DNA of 53,070 nucleotides from Persephonella sp. (lineage in GTDB: Bacteria > Aquificota > Aquificia > Aquificales > Hydrogenothermaceae): assembly GCA_027030485.1 (NCBI GenBank), contig JALVEY010000173.1, forward strand, positions 1 to 53,070, written 5' to 3'. Each line of letters opens with the position of its first letter. The first letter of the stretch is position 1. A program made the translations under genes and the position numbers. Under the pieces are notes generated by a model. It did not search any database, was not told where the DNA came from, and was given only the letters and a program-made list of their open reading frames with translations. Shown here piece by piece: positions 29,709 through 38,926 of the stretch.

Positions 29709-30800
29709 TTACATTATTACTATCTTTGCATGGAGCTTTCCTGTGTTTTTTATTGCTTGAATTATCGCTATTAAATCCCTTGGAGATACCCCAATATCGT
29801 TGAGAGCCTCAACGAGGTCTTTAAGTCTGGGCGATTGTATTGCAAATATTCTACCTTTCTCTTCTACTACGGTTGTTCTTACTTCTTCTGTTTGAACTGT
29901 TTCACCTCCAGAAAGTGGAGGAGGTTGCGATATTACAGGCTTTTTCTCAACAGAAACATATATATTCCCGTGGGAAACATATATAGGAGCATCTATCTTT
30001 ATATCCCCGCTCATTATAACCGTCCCTGTTCTTTCGTATATAACAACTGTAGGTTCTGAATCTGTTTTTATATCAAGGCTGAGTATCTCTCCGGCAGTTT
30101 TCACCTTATCTTTCCCTTGAGGAAAAGATACCTTTACAGTTGTTGCATCCACGGCCTTTGCTATTTTTTTGCCAAAATGGTTGTTTATCACATCCTGTAT
30201 CTGGATTGCCTTCGAAAAATCAGGTCTTTTTAATGTTAAAATCAGATGTTTCATTTTTGAAAAATCAAAGGGGAGATCCTTCTCAACAATCCCACCATCA
30301 ATGATTACTCCTGTTGTAGGGAAGTTTTTAACTACTTTTCCTCCTTTGTTAGATTCAGAAAAACCTCCTCCAGTGGAAACAGATCCCTGTGCAAACCCAT
30401 AAACCTTTCCATCAGGTCCAAAAAGAGGAGTTCTGATCAAAACACCATTTCCTATGTCCTTTGCATCACCCATAGATGCAACTGTAACATCAAATCTCAT
30501 CCCTGTTTTCGCAAAAGGAGGTAGTTTCGCCGTTACCATAACTGCAGCAGAATTTTTGGTCTTTACCTGTGCAGGGTCTATATATATACCCATTTTCTTC
30601 AGCATATTAGCTATACTTATTAGTGTGTATCTTGTTGTTGTACCATCTCCCGTTCCTTTCAGACCTACAACAATTCCATAACCTATGAGATAGTTTGTTC
30701 TTAAACCAACAACGTCAACTTCATCTCTGATCTTTACAACATTACCGGCAAATGAATAACCAAAAATAAATAAACTTAGAAGGATCGCTCTCAAAATCAT
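29709..30800 (-). CDS. flgI: Flagellar P-ring protein FlgI
   Basis: VKIRDEVDVVGLRTNYLIGYGIVVGLKGTGDGTTTRYTLISIANMLKKMGI; FDVTVASMGDAKDIGNGVLIRTPLFGPDGKVYGFAQGSVS. Confidence 0.97.
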   Translation of the reverse strand: MILRAILLSLFIFGYSFAGNVVKIRDEVDVVGLRTNYLIGYGIVVGLKGTGDGTTTRYTLISIANMLKKMGIYIDPAQVKTKNSAAVMVTAKLPPFAKTGMRFDVTVASMGDAKDIGNGVLIRTPLFGPDGKVYGFAQGSVSTGGGFSESNKGGKVVKNFPTTGVIIDGGIVEKDLPFDFSKMKHLILTLKRPDFSKAIQIQDVINNHFGKKIAKAVDATTVKVSFPQGKDKVKTAGEILSLDIKTDSEPTVVIYERTGTVIMSGDIKIDAPIYVSHGNIYVSVEKKPVISQPPPLSGGETVQTEEVRTTVVEEKGRIFAIQSPRLKDLVEALNDIGVSPRDLIAIIQAIKNTGKLHAKIVIM

Positions 30801-30809
30801 CCTTTCCTC

Positions 30810-31508
30810 CTAAAAAGGCCAGATTTTTGCAAGGAATTGTGCGAGCCATCCCGGGCGCTGATTATCTGCGATAAATCCTTCACCATTGTATTCTATATAC
30901 ATGTCTGATATTTTAGAGGATAATATAGAATTATCCTGGTCTATGTATGTAGGCTCAACTATACCAGAAATTCTTAGTATCTGCTCGTCCTCATTAATTT
31001 TTATGATTTTTTTACCAACTATAAATAGGTTTCCATTGGGATAAACCTTGACAACTCTTGCTGATATTGTTGCTATAAGTCTTGCTTTTCTATCAGTTTT
31101 CCCCGTTCCTTTAAAGTTATTTTTTGAACCTGCTTTCATCCCGGCTATCGGAGATTTGTTAATAAGTGGTTTTCCCATAAGTGTTGGTGAAGGAAAATCA
31201 AGATCTACTGATGTATCCCTTGAAGACTGACTGTTCGCACTTCCTGAGCCTGATATGTTCTCTATAACTTTAACAGTGATTACATCTCCTACCTGATAGG
31301 CTTTATCGTCTGAAAAAAGGTTTGTTGTGGTGGTTTCTGTATATAAAGATCCGGGAGGTGAAACAGGTCTTTCAGCTACTATCTCAGGTGGTTTCGGATC
31401 AAATGGTTTTAAGGTCTGTTTTTTTTCGGCACATGAGAAGAGAAGAAAAAAAGGTAGTATTAGAGCCCACCTACATATAAAACTGTATCTTTTCCTATTA
31501 CTTTGCAT
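30810..31508 (-). CDS. flgH: Flagellar L-ring lipoprotein FlgH
   Basis: Lipobox FLLFSC; LFSDDKAYQVGDVITVKVIENISGSGSANSQSSRDTSVDLDFP; PNGNLFIVGKKIIKINEDEQILRISGIVEP. Confidence 0.94.
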   Translation of the reverse strand: MQSNRKRYSFICRWALILPFFLLFSCAEKKQTLKPFDPKPPEIVAERPVSPPGSLYTETTTTNLFSDDKAYQVGDVITVKVIENISGSGSANSQSSRDTSVDLDFPSPTLMGKPLINKSPIAGMKAGSKNNFKGTGKTDRKARLIATISARVVKVYPNGNLFIVGKKIIKINEDEQILRISGIVEPTYIDQDNSILSSKISDMYIEYNGEGFIADNQRPGWLAQFLAKIWPF

Positions 31509-32407
31509 GGCAGTATCTTCCCTGTTGATTGGTTTTTTACCTTTATTATCTGCCCTGTAATTCCATTTTCAAGGGCTATTCCTGTGATCTCTATCTTTAT
31601 TCCATTTCGGTCGTAAATTACTTTTACATAACTTCTTCTTTTCACAGGATAATCTGGTATTATCATACTTGGTTTCACAGGCTTTCCTTTTTTTAAAGTT
31701 GTTCTAACCACAGCACCTAACAGAACCTCTTTGTTTGTAATTACCCCCCTCTGTGCAGGTACTTTTTTTATCTCAATATCCTCCTCTTTTATTATCTGTC
31801 CTCTTAAAAGATCTTTTTTGGGAACAGGAGCATTTACCATCTGTCTGTATTTTACTGAGATGTTTATTTTTTTCTGCTTGTCTTTCCAGATTATAAAAGC
31901 TGTCAGGTATAAACGGGAAGATGTTTTAGACCTTTCTTTTATCTTTATTGTATATTCTGAGCTTGATTTAAAAGGTTTAAGGTTAAGATCTATGCTTTGA
32001 ATATGGATGTTTTTGTATTTTTTATTCAGGTATTCTTTCACTTTTTCTTCTAAGGTCTGTCTTGATATTATTACTTCTTTTCTTTTTAGTGTTATTCTGT
32101 CTCCGATAATTTTTACAGAGTTTGGATCAACATAGTTTTTTTTGAGAATATTTTTAATATCCTCTTTTGTTAAAGTAATTTTTTTACCTGGTTTTAAATT
32201 TTTTACTACATTTATGCCTGATAAAAACTCTAAAAATCGTTTATTCTCTGTTTTTATATCTGCTATCTGGGAAAGATTAAGGTCGGATTTTTCTGTTTCA
32301 ATATATCTTTTTAGCTTAATAACCGTTTCACCATAACTGAAAGAAAACAGCAAAAAGAATAGAAACAGGTTAAGTCTTAAGTGATCCAACAGTTCTGAGC
32401 ATCTCAT
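31460..32407 (-). CDS. flgA: P-ring assembly chaperone FlgA
   Basis: SAF-like region VPKKDLLRGQIIKEEDIEIKKVPAQRGVITNKEVLLGAVVRTTLKKGKPVKPSMI; C-term VKNQSTGKILPCKVIG. Confidence 0.9.
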   Translation of the reverse strand: MRCSELLDHLRLNLFLFFLLFSFSYGETVIKLKRYIETEKSDLNLSQIADIKTENKRFLEFLSGINVVKNLKPGKKITLTKEDIKNILKKNYVDPNSVKIIGDRITLKRKEVIISRQTLEEKVKEYLNKKYKNIHIQSIDLNLKPFKSSSEYTIKIKERSKTSSRLYLTAFIIWKDKQKKINISVKYRQMVNAPVPKKDLLRGQIIKEEDIEIKKVPAQRGVITNKEVLLGAVVRTTLKKGKPVKPSMIIPDYPVKRRSYVKVIYDRNGIKIEITGIALENGITGQIIKVKNQSTGKILPCKVIGKDTVLYVGGL

Positions 32408-33170
32408 CTGCCGTTATAATACCTTTTGAGTTTATCTCATATGCTCTCTGGGCAACGATTAGATTAACCATCTCCTCAACTATGTTAACATTTGATGCTT
32501 CTAAAAATCCCTGTGCCAGTTTTCCAAAACCATCGGTGTTGGGATCTCCTTCAACAGGATCACCTGATGCTTCTGTCTGTACAAAAAGGTTCTCTCCTAT
32601 GGCTTTTAATCCTGCAGGATTTATGAATTTGTACAGTTTTATATCTGTTAGTTCCTCGACGGTTTGTTGTCCACCCTCATTCCTAACAAGATACACTTTT
32701 CCATTGGGACTTATATTAATACTTATAAGGGTTTCTGGAGAAGAAATCTGTATGTTTGGGGATAATTTATACCCGTTTGGTGTAACAACATACCCTTCAT
32801 TATCAACTTGGAAATTTCCAGCTCTGGTATAAGCTTCTCCTCCTCCAGGAAGTTCTATTTTGAAAAAACCTTCTCCTTGAATTGCAATATCAAGGGGTTT
32901 ATCTGTTTTCATAAGACTTCCCTGTGTAAATATCTTGGAAACATCAGACAGTTTCACACCCAAGCCTATCTGTATTCCTGAGGGAACTCTTGTTTCATTT
33001 GAGCTCATAACTCCCGGATCTTTCAGATCCTGATAGATCAGATCCTCAAAGTTTGCTCTACTTCTTTTAAATCCCACTGTATTTACATTGGCTATATTGT
33101 GGGATATAACATCAAGATTTGTTTGCTGTGCTTGCATTCCTGAAGCTGAAGTCCATAAAGCTCTAATCAT
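32370..33170 (-). CDS. flgG: Flagellar distal rod protein FlgG
   Basis: MIRALWTSASGMQAQQTNLDVISHNIANVNTVGFKRSRANFEDLIYQ; SNVNIVEEMVNLIVAQRAYEINSKGIITADEML. Confidence 0.95.
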   Translation of the reverse strand: MIRALWTSASGMQAQQTNLDVISHNIANVNTVGFKRSRANFEDLIYQDLKDPGVMSSNETRVPSGIQIGLGVKLSDVSKIFTQGSLMKTDKPLDIAIQGEGFFKIELPGGGEAYTRAGNFQVDNEGYVVTPNGYKLSPNIQISSPETLISINISPNGKVYLVRNEGGQQTVEELTDIKLYKFINPAGLKAIGENLFVQTEASGDPVEGDPNTDGFGKLAQGFLEASNVNIVEEMVNLIVAQRAYEINSKGIITADEMLRTVGSLKT

Positions 33171-33185
33171 TTTATCTCACCTCTT

Positions 33186-33917
33186 TTAAGCTCTTCCTAT
33201 CTCATTGCTTTTTTGTTCCATCTGATCAAGGCTTCTCATAAGGTTTCCATATATCTCAAACCTTCTCTGGGCATTTATAAGTTCTATCATAGCCTGTATT
33301 CCATTAACATTTGACTGTTCTAAATATCCCTGTTTTATTGAAAATTTGGGGGGGATTTCCTGTGCATTTTTTTGTTGATCCGGTACGTAGTAGCTCTCTG
33401 AATCAGGCTTTACAGCTGTAAAGTTTTTTATCATGAGCTTTCCTACTGGCTGGTTGCCTACATATATACTACCGTCCTCAAGGATTACAACCTTTGATTT
33501 TATGTCTGTTATCTGTATTCTTCTACCCTGATCATTAAGGAGATAATTACCGTTTGAGTCTACGAGGAAACCTTTTCCATCCCTTAAGAAATGTCCGTTT
33601 CTGGTGTATTTAATCCCGTTAGGTGTCTGAACACCAAAAAATCCATCACCAAAAATAGCAAGATCAAAGGGAGCATCTGTCCTTATGAGGTTTCCTTGTG
33701 TTGTTATCACAGGGGTATCATTAAACCTTGGAAAAACAAAAAGGTGGGATGTATCCCCTTTGTTCTCAGGAATATACTGACTCATCTCTCTGAGAAGCAG
33801 TTTTTTAAATCCAGGGGTGTTTACATTCGCAAGGTTGTTTGTAGCCACATTAAGCTTTTCAAGAGCTCTCTCTCCGCCTGATGCCAGAACGTATATTGGC
33901 TGAAAATTGAGAGCCAT
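33186..33917 (-). CDS. flgF: Flagellar rod protein FlgF (FlgF/G family)
   Basis: LNVATNNLANVNTPGFKKLLLREMSQY; DLAIFGDGFFGVQTPNGIKYTRNGHF; ELINAQRRFEIYGNLMRSLDQ. Confidence 0.87.
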   Translation of the reverse strand: MALNFQPIYVLASGGERALEKLNVATNNLANVNTPGFKKLLLREMSQYIPENKGDTSHLFVFPRFNDTPVITTQGNLIRTDAPFDLAIFGDGFFGVQTPNGIKYTRNGHFLRDGKGFLVDSNGNYLLNDQGRRIQITDIKSKVVILEDGSIYVGNQPVGKLMIKNFTAVKPDSESYYVPDQQKNAQEIPPKFSIKQGYLEQSNVNGIQAMIELINAQRRFEIYGNLMRSLDQMEQKSNEIGRA

Positions 33918-33967
33918 TTTAGTACCTCTGTTGTTTTATTTATTTTTCGGATCGTTTGAAAAAATCT

Positions 33968-34525
33968 TTATGATTCTTCTGCAGTTAGCAGTTTCATCCT
34001 TTCCTGAACAGTGATAATACTTGTTATTTTAATACCAAAGTGATTCTCAACAGTATACAGTTCTCCTTTAGCTATAAGCTTTCCATTTACCTTTATATCA
34101 ACAGGTTGATTTATGTATCTGTCCAGTTCAACAATACTGTTAGGGTTAAGTTTGAGAACTTCTTCAAGTGGCATTGTTGTGCTACCTATTTCTACAGATA
34201 TTTCAAGGGGGATGTCCATTAGGAGATCAAGTTTTTCCTTCTCTATCAGATCTGTGGGAGGGTGTTCTATAACCTGTTGAGGTTCTTCTTTTTTTTCTTC
34301 CTGTGCCATCTGAGCCCATTCTTCAGCAAGTTTTTCCTGATCTATTTCATCACTTTCTTCTTCTTGTTGAGTTTCCTGTGCCATTTTTTCCCATTCTTCA
34401 GCTAATTTCTCCTGATCTACTTCTTCAGACTGTTCCTCTGCCATTTTTGCCCATTCTTCTGCAAGCTTTTCCTGATCAACCTCTTCGCCTGTTTGCTCTT
34501 CTTTTTTTTCCTCTTCTGACATCAT
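33968..34525 (-). CDS. fliN: FliN-family C-ring protein with triplicated N-terminal DQEKLAEEW motif
   Basis: C-terminal SpoA domain LLMDIPLEISVEIGSTTMPLEEVLKLNPNSIVELDRYINQPVDIKVNGKLIAKGELYTVENHFGIKITSI; N-terminal acidic repeats; adjacent to fliM. Confidence 0.9.
   Translation of the reverse strand: MMSEEEKKEEQTGEEVDQEKLAEEWAKMAEEQSEEVDQEKLAEEWEKMAQETQQEEESDEIDQEKLAEEWAQMAQEEKKEEPQQVIEHPPTDLIEKEKLDLLMDIPLEISVEIGSTTMPLEEVLKLNPNSIVELDRYINQPVDIKVNGKLIAKGELYTVENHFGIKITSIITVQERMKLLTAEES
34298..34486 (-). repeat. Three coding repeats (E[VI]DQEKLAEEWxxMAxE) in the N-terminus of FliN2
   Basis: EEVDQEKLAEEWAKMAEE, EEVDQEKLAEEWEKMAQE, DEIDQEKLAEEWAQMAQE, spaced 20 and 25 residues apart; recurring ...CCATTCTTC...TCCTGATC in the plus-strand DNA. 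Confidence 0.9.
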
Positions 34526-35481
34526 TACTCCTCTTCAAAAACCGGTTTTGTTATCATTGCTGCATATTTCTCATTTATTTTTCCAAGTTTTGCAAAAAAT
34601 TTGTGTTTATCTTCAACAAATAGCCTGAACTCCTGATCAGGTGAAACAAAAAGATTGATCTGTGTTCCTTCTTCCCAGGAAAGTATATCTTTGATTTTCA
34701 TTTTCACTTTTGTAAGTTCAAATTCTATCTTGACATTGATCTTTTTCACTTTTTCCTCAATGTTTTTCTTCCATACAGGATCTTCAGCGAAAGCAACCTG
34801 GGAGTAAACTATATCCTTTATAGGAAAAAACATACTTTGGGGAAAACAGAAAAAGAATGGAGCCTCATAACCTTCTATATCTATCTTACACTCTACTATG
34901 ATAACTTTTTCGTTTGGAGAAACTATTCTTGCAAGACTTGGATTTAATTCTATAGATCTTACTTCAACCATAACTGGATAAAAGGCATCCCAAACCTGCT
35001 CAAACGTTTTCAAAGCAGAGTTAATAAAATCATCTATAACTTTCATCTCAAGCTTGGTGAATTCTCTTCCTTCTACTTTAAAAGGTTTTGCAGGACCTCC
35101 AAAAAGAACGCTTATAACTGTAAAAACAAGTCTTGAGTCAACAACCAAGAGGGCATTTTCCTTTAAAGGTCTCATCGAAAAGATAGTATAGCTTGATGGA
35201 AGGGGGATTTTGAATATAAAGTTTTGAAATCTTGATATGTAAATATTTTCTTTTGTTACCATGTTTATCTGAGGAAGAATTTTCCTTGATTCGTCCCGGA
35301 AAACCTTTATCCATCTTTCAAATATTAGTTCAAAACCGGGAAGTCCTCCCTTCTTTATGTGTTCAACTTCAGAAAAATCAAAAGGTGTAATATCAGATTT
35401 TTTTTCTTCCTCTTTTTCTTCTTCTTTTCCACTTCCTAACAAAGCGTCTATTTCTTCTTGGGAAAGAAATTCCTCTGACAT
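34525..35481 (-). CDS. fliM: Flagellar motor switch protein FliM
   Basis: N-terminal CheY-binding-like FLSQEEIDALLGSG; central CheC-like domain; C-terminal FliN-like domain. Confidence 0.95.
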   Translation of the reverse strand: MSEEFLSQEEIDALLGSGKEEEKEEEKKSDITPFDFSEVEHIKKGGLPGFELIFERWIKVFRDESRKILPQINMVTKENIYISRFQNFIFKIPLPSSYTIFSMRPLKENALLVVDSRLVFTVISVLFGGPAKPFKVEGREFTKLEMKVIDDFINSALKTFEQVWDAFYPVMVEVRSIELNPSLARIVSPNEKVIIVECKIDIEGYEAPFFFCFPQSMFFPIKDIVYSQVAFAEDPVWKKNIEEKVKKINVKIEFELTKVKMKIKDILSWEEGTQINLFVSPDQEFRLFVEDKHKFFAKLGKINEKYAAMITKPVFEEE

Positions 35482-35491
35482 AACAAAACCT

Positions 35492-36517
35492 CTAAATCAT
35501 TTCTTCTCCAGCACCATACTCAATAACACCTTTTTCTATAAGACCTTTAATTGTAGCGATGATCTTTTTTCTTGCATTTTCAACATCGGACTTTTTAACA
35601 GGTCCGAGAATTTCCATATCCTCAAGGAACATCTGTGCAGCTCTTTTTGACATGTTAGACAGGAACTTATCCATAATCTCTGGAGGAGCTCCTTTAAGGG
35701 CGATAAGTAGATCATTCTTATCAACGACTTTAAGTATCTCAATAATAGCCCTGTTGTCCAGCTTGACAATATCTTCAAATTTGAACATTTTTTCTTCAAT
35801 CGTATCAGCAAGGGATGGGTTTTCTTTTCTGATCTCTTCAAGGATCTCCTGCCCTAATTCTTTTGGTAATACATTAACAATTTCGGCTGCAATGTCAACT
35901 CCGCTTAATGTTTCTTCTTTCCCTGCTCCTATGGTAAGGAGTTCTTCTTCAAGGGTGTTGGCAACCATTTTCAGCATATCGCTTGATATCTTCTCTATGG
36001 AGGCTATTCTTTTTATTACTTCTTCCTGAACGTTTGTTACACCAAGCCTTTTTGGGAGAAACTGTATTATTTCTGCTGCCTTTACAGGTTTTAATTGGGA
36101 AAGTATTAGGGCGATAACCTGCGGATGTTCATTCTGGATAATATTTGCAACAAATTTTGGATCCATCTTTTCAAGCTCTCTGAATATAGCTTTCCCTTCC
36201 TCAACAGTCAACGTATCTGCAAGAAGTTTTTCTAACTTATCAGGGGGAAGTGCTTGCTCTAATATTTTTTTTAGATTTTCAGGGGCAATTTTAATAGGTG
36301 CTATTTCCTTTAAAGCTTCAAAGGCTTCCTCAAGTATCTGCTTTGCAGTTTCTTTTGATGGAGGCTCTACAGCAAGAATTTGTTTTATAAGTCTTTCTAT
36401 TTCATGTTCTTTTAAGTGTTTGAATATTGTAACTGTTGCTTCTTCAGGGAGAAGCGAAAGGAGTATAGCTGCTTTTTCAGGACCTTTAAGACTTTTTTCT
36501 TTTTTTTCTTCTGGCAC
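35492..36517 (-). CDS. fliG: Flagellar motor switch protein FliG
   Basis: LKGPEKAAILLSLLPEEATVTIFKHLKEHEIERL; NEHPQVIALILSQL; LDNRAIIEILKVVDKNDLLIALKGAPPEIMDKFLSNMSKRAAQMFLEDME. Confidence 0.97.
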   Translation of the reverse strand: MPEEKKEKSLKGPEKAAILLSLLPEEATVTIFKHLKEHEIERLIKQILAVEPPSKETAKQILEEAFEALKEIAPIKIAPENLKKILEQALPPDKLEKLLADTLTVEEGKAIFRELEKMDPKFVANIIQNEHPQVIALILSQLKPVKAAEIIQFLPKRLGVTNVQEEVIKRIASIEKISSDMLKMVANTLEEELLTIGAGKEETLSGVDIAAEIVNVLPKELGQEILEEIRKENPSLADTIEEKMFKFEDIVKLDNRAIIEILKVVDKNDLLIALKGAPPEIMDKFLSNMSKRAAQMFLEDMEILGPVKKSDVENARKKIIATIKGLIEKGVIEYGAGEEMI

Positions 36518-36520
36518 GAT

Positions 36521-37174
36521 TTATCCTGCTTCATTAATTATTTTTTCAGATACTTTAATATATTTCCTTATGATATAATTTATCAAGTTTAAATTTGTTT
36601 TTGTAATTTTTCCTCCTAAAAACTCGTATCCTTCCCTTTTACCAAGATGTAGTATCTCTATCTCTACTTTAAAGTCTTCATCTGTATTTTTTACAGTTAT
36701 TCTGTCTCCTACCTTCAAAGAACCTATACAGGAATTTATTACACCAAGCCCTGATCTGCTGAGTTCAAAAACACAGGCACCTTCACACATAATCTTGTCA
36801 TCCTTTTCTATAATAAAACTTCCTAAATCTTTGCAACAAAAATAAAATCTGTGAAATCTTCTTTTTTCTTCTATTGGGGTTGGTTCTTCAGCCTGGAAGA
36901 TTAGTTTTCTTTCTGAAATGTCTTTTACAAGGGCTTTAAGATTATAGGCTGTGGTATCACTGTTTAAAAAAAGTGTAAATCTATTTTCTTTTTTAAAAAA
37001 CTTTAAGATAGGAGATGGATTTATTGAATGAAGAATGAAGACATTTTCGTCAGATATATTCACAATTCCACTAAATACAAGGCTAAAATCCATGTCAATA
37101 CCGTATTTTTCACAGAACCTTTTAATCTTTATTTCTCCAGAATATCTTTTGCCGTCGCTTAAAGGAAGATTCAT
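36521..37174 (-). CDS. PilZ-domain protein (putative c-di-GMP-binding, YcgR-like architecture)
   Basis: RxxxR motif RRFHR followed by ELSRSGLG at the (D/N)xSxxG position; N-terminal domain precedes PilZ. Confidence 0.7.
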   Translation of the reverse strand: MNLPLSDGKRYSGEIKIKRFCEKYGIDMDFSLVFSGIVNISDENVFILHSINPSPILKFFKKENRFTLFLNSDTTAYNLKALVKDISERKLIFQAEEPTPIEEKRRFHRFYFCCKDLGSFIIEKDDKIMCEGACVFELSRSGLGVINSCIGSLKVGDRITVKNTDEDFKVEIEILHLGKREGYEFLGGKITKTNLNLINYIIRKYIKVSEKIINEAG

Positions 37175-37178
37175 TGTT

Positions 37179-38915
37179 TTAACCTCTACTTATGCTGTCT
37201 AAAGTATTAAGAATATATAAGATCTCATCTTTAAGCTTTTTTAATACTTTTTCCTTTTTATTCTCAGAAGATACAGAATTTATCTCTCTGTCTATCTGGT
37301 GTATATACTTCAAAATATCCTGGTATGTATCTTCTGATATTTTTCCATACCTTTTGAGATCATTTTTTAACCATTTGTAAAGTTCTGTATCTTCAAGGGG
37401 AAATGGATCGTTTTTTGTTATACGGGATAATACCCAATGTGTAAAAAGGATTTTTCCTTTTTGTATAATATCATTTTCCATATAAATCTTATCTGTTAAA
37501 GCCATTACACTTTTTTTAATTTCTTCAGAACTGTTTTCAACATGCTTAAACTTTAATCTATACATCTCAACATTTCGGTTTAGATCTATTATCTCTTCTT
37601 TAATTATATTGAGGGATTCTTCCTGTTCTTCAACCAGCAGTACAATTTCTTCAGCTATATCTGTTATCATTTTTATGTTGTTTTTTACCACTTTTGTTGT
37701 ATATCCTGAAAACTCCATCAGTTTCTGTACTTCTGCGGCTTTTTCAGATTTCTTCTGCAATTGCTTTGCAAAATTTTTCATAGAGTTTGAGATAGAATTA
37801 ACCGTATCTTCTATTTCTTCTGTTGCCCTTTTTGTTTTATTGGCAAGAACCCTAACTTCATCAGCAACAACACCAAAGCCTTTACCGTATTCACCTGCCC
37901 TTGCAGCTTCTATCGCAGCGTTTAAAGCAAGAAGATTTGTCTGTTCTGCTATAGATTTTATAGTATTTACAATATCTTTTATCTTTTCAGACTGCTCTGT
38001 TAGGATATTTACATTATCCTTTAGAGAAACCACTTCACCTGTAAGCTTTTTTACTTCGTCTATAGAGGAGACTATAGTTTGTGATCCTTCTACAGCCTTT
38101 TTTTCAACGTTTTTCATATCTGAATAGACATTTTTTACATATCTGTTCAGGTTATCTATGGATATTGAAAAAATCTCAGAAGACATTGCAAGATCTAAAA
38201 CTTGTGTTTGAACAGCTTTATTCCTGTTTTTTGAATCCAAAAGATTGATTAGAAGAGAGATCATTTCTCTGTTTAGCTCATCAAAACTCTTTACTAATTC
38301 TGCTGTGTATTCTTCTGTTCTTTCAAGATATTTATCTAATTCTTTTTCAATATGTTCTATCTTATAGCTATCGTTGGATGAAAATTTGAGATCTTTTTTA
38401 ATTAGTATTCTTATTCTTTTTATAATCTCTTTAAAAATTGAAATGAAAGATCTGTAAACTGTAATTTTTCCAAACAGACTTACCAAAAAACCAAAAATAG
38501 GGATAAGGATCAGGATAGCCAGTGCTTTTTGCAAAACCTGATTAGCATCCCTGTTAATCTTTATCAATAAATCTTTGAGCTCTTTTTTGGCAATTAATAA
38601 ATTTTCTTTGTTTTGAGTTGATAGACCATGATTAATTAATACTGTTATTTCATTCAGTTTTTTTGTGTGTTTTTTTTGGGGAAGATTTTTTAACAGATTT
38701 TCATACTGTTTTGTTAGTGATCCTTTATTTATCTCTTTCCTGTTTTCAATTAGTGCTGAAGCGGTTTGAACAGAGTAATACAGTTTTCTTCCAATCTCCT
38801 CAAGGATAGATATCTCTCTATATTCTTTTATCATTAGATAAACATACTGGGAAAGTAAAAAAAGAACAGATACTTCCACTATAAGTGCTACGATAAGTTT
38901 TGCCTTTATTCCCAA
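37179..38915 (-). CDS. Membrane methyl-accepting chemotaxis protein with degenerate C-terminal CZB-like region
   Basis: Two TM segments (N-term; [18 protein letters not shown]); signalling hairpin [47 protein letters not shown]. Confidence 0.92.
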   Translation of the reverse strand: MGIKAKLIVALIVEVSVLFLLSQYVYLMIKEYREISILEEIGRKLYYSVQTASALIENRKEINKGSLTKQYENLLKNLPQKKHTKKLNEITVLINHGLSTQNKENLLIAKKELKDLLIKINRDANQVLQKALAILILIPIFGFLVSLFGKITVYRSFISIFKEIIKRIRILIKKDLKFSSNDSYKIEHIEKELDKYLERTEEYTAELVKSFDELNREMISLLINLLDSKNRNKAVQTQVLDLAMSSEIFSISIDNLNRYVKNVYSDMKNVEKKAVEGSQTIVSSIDEVKKLTGEVVSLKDNVNILTEQSEKIKDIVNTIKSIAEQTNLLALNAAIEAARAGEYGKGFGVVADEVRVLANKTKRATEEIEDTVNSISNSMKNFAKQLQKKSEKAAEVQKLMEFSGYTTKVVKNNIKMITDIAEEIVLLVEEQEESLNIIKEEIIDLNRNVEMYRLKFKHVENSSEEIKKSVMALTDKIYMENDIIQKGKILFTHWVLSRITKNDPFPLEDTELYKWLKNDLKRYGKISEDTYQDILKYIHQIDREINSVSSENKKEKVLKKLKDEILYILNTLDSISRG

Positions 38916-38926
38916 AATTATTCCTT

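Noticed and set aside
34298-34486. Repeats in FliN2 considered as a CRISPR or mobile repeat
   Set aside because: Repeats are in frame, encode a coherent peptide motif and lack uniform spacers; they are protein-coding.
35536-36029. 101-aa (-) and 156-aa (+) ORFs inside fliG
   Set aside because: Overlap the full-length, strongly supported fliG frame; no independent motif.
37609-38127. 172-aa plus-strand ORF opposite the MCP
   Set aside because: Antisense of the conserved MCP signalling domain; a 185-aa ORF at 39387-39944 arises the same way opposite the second MCP.
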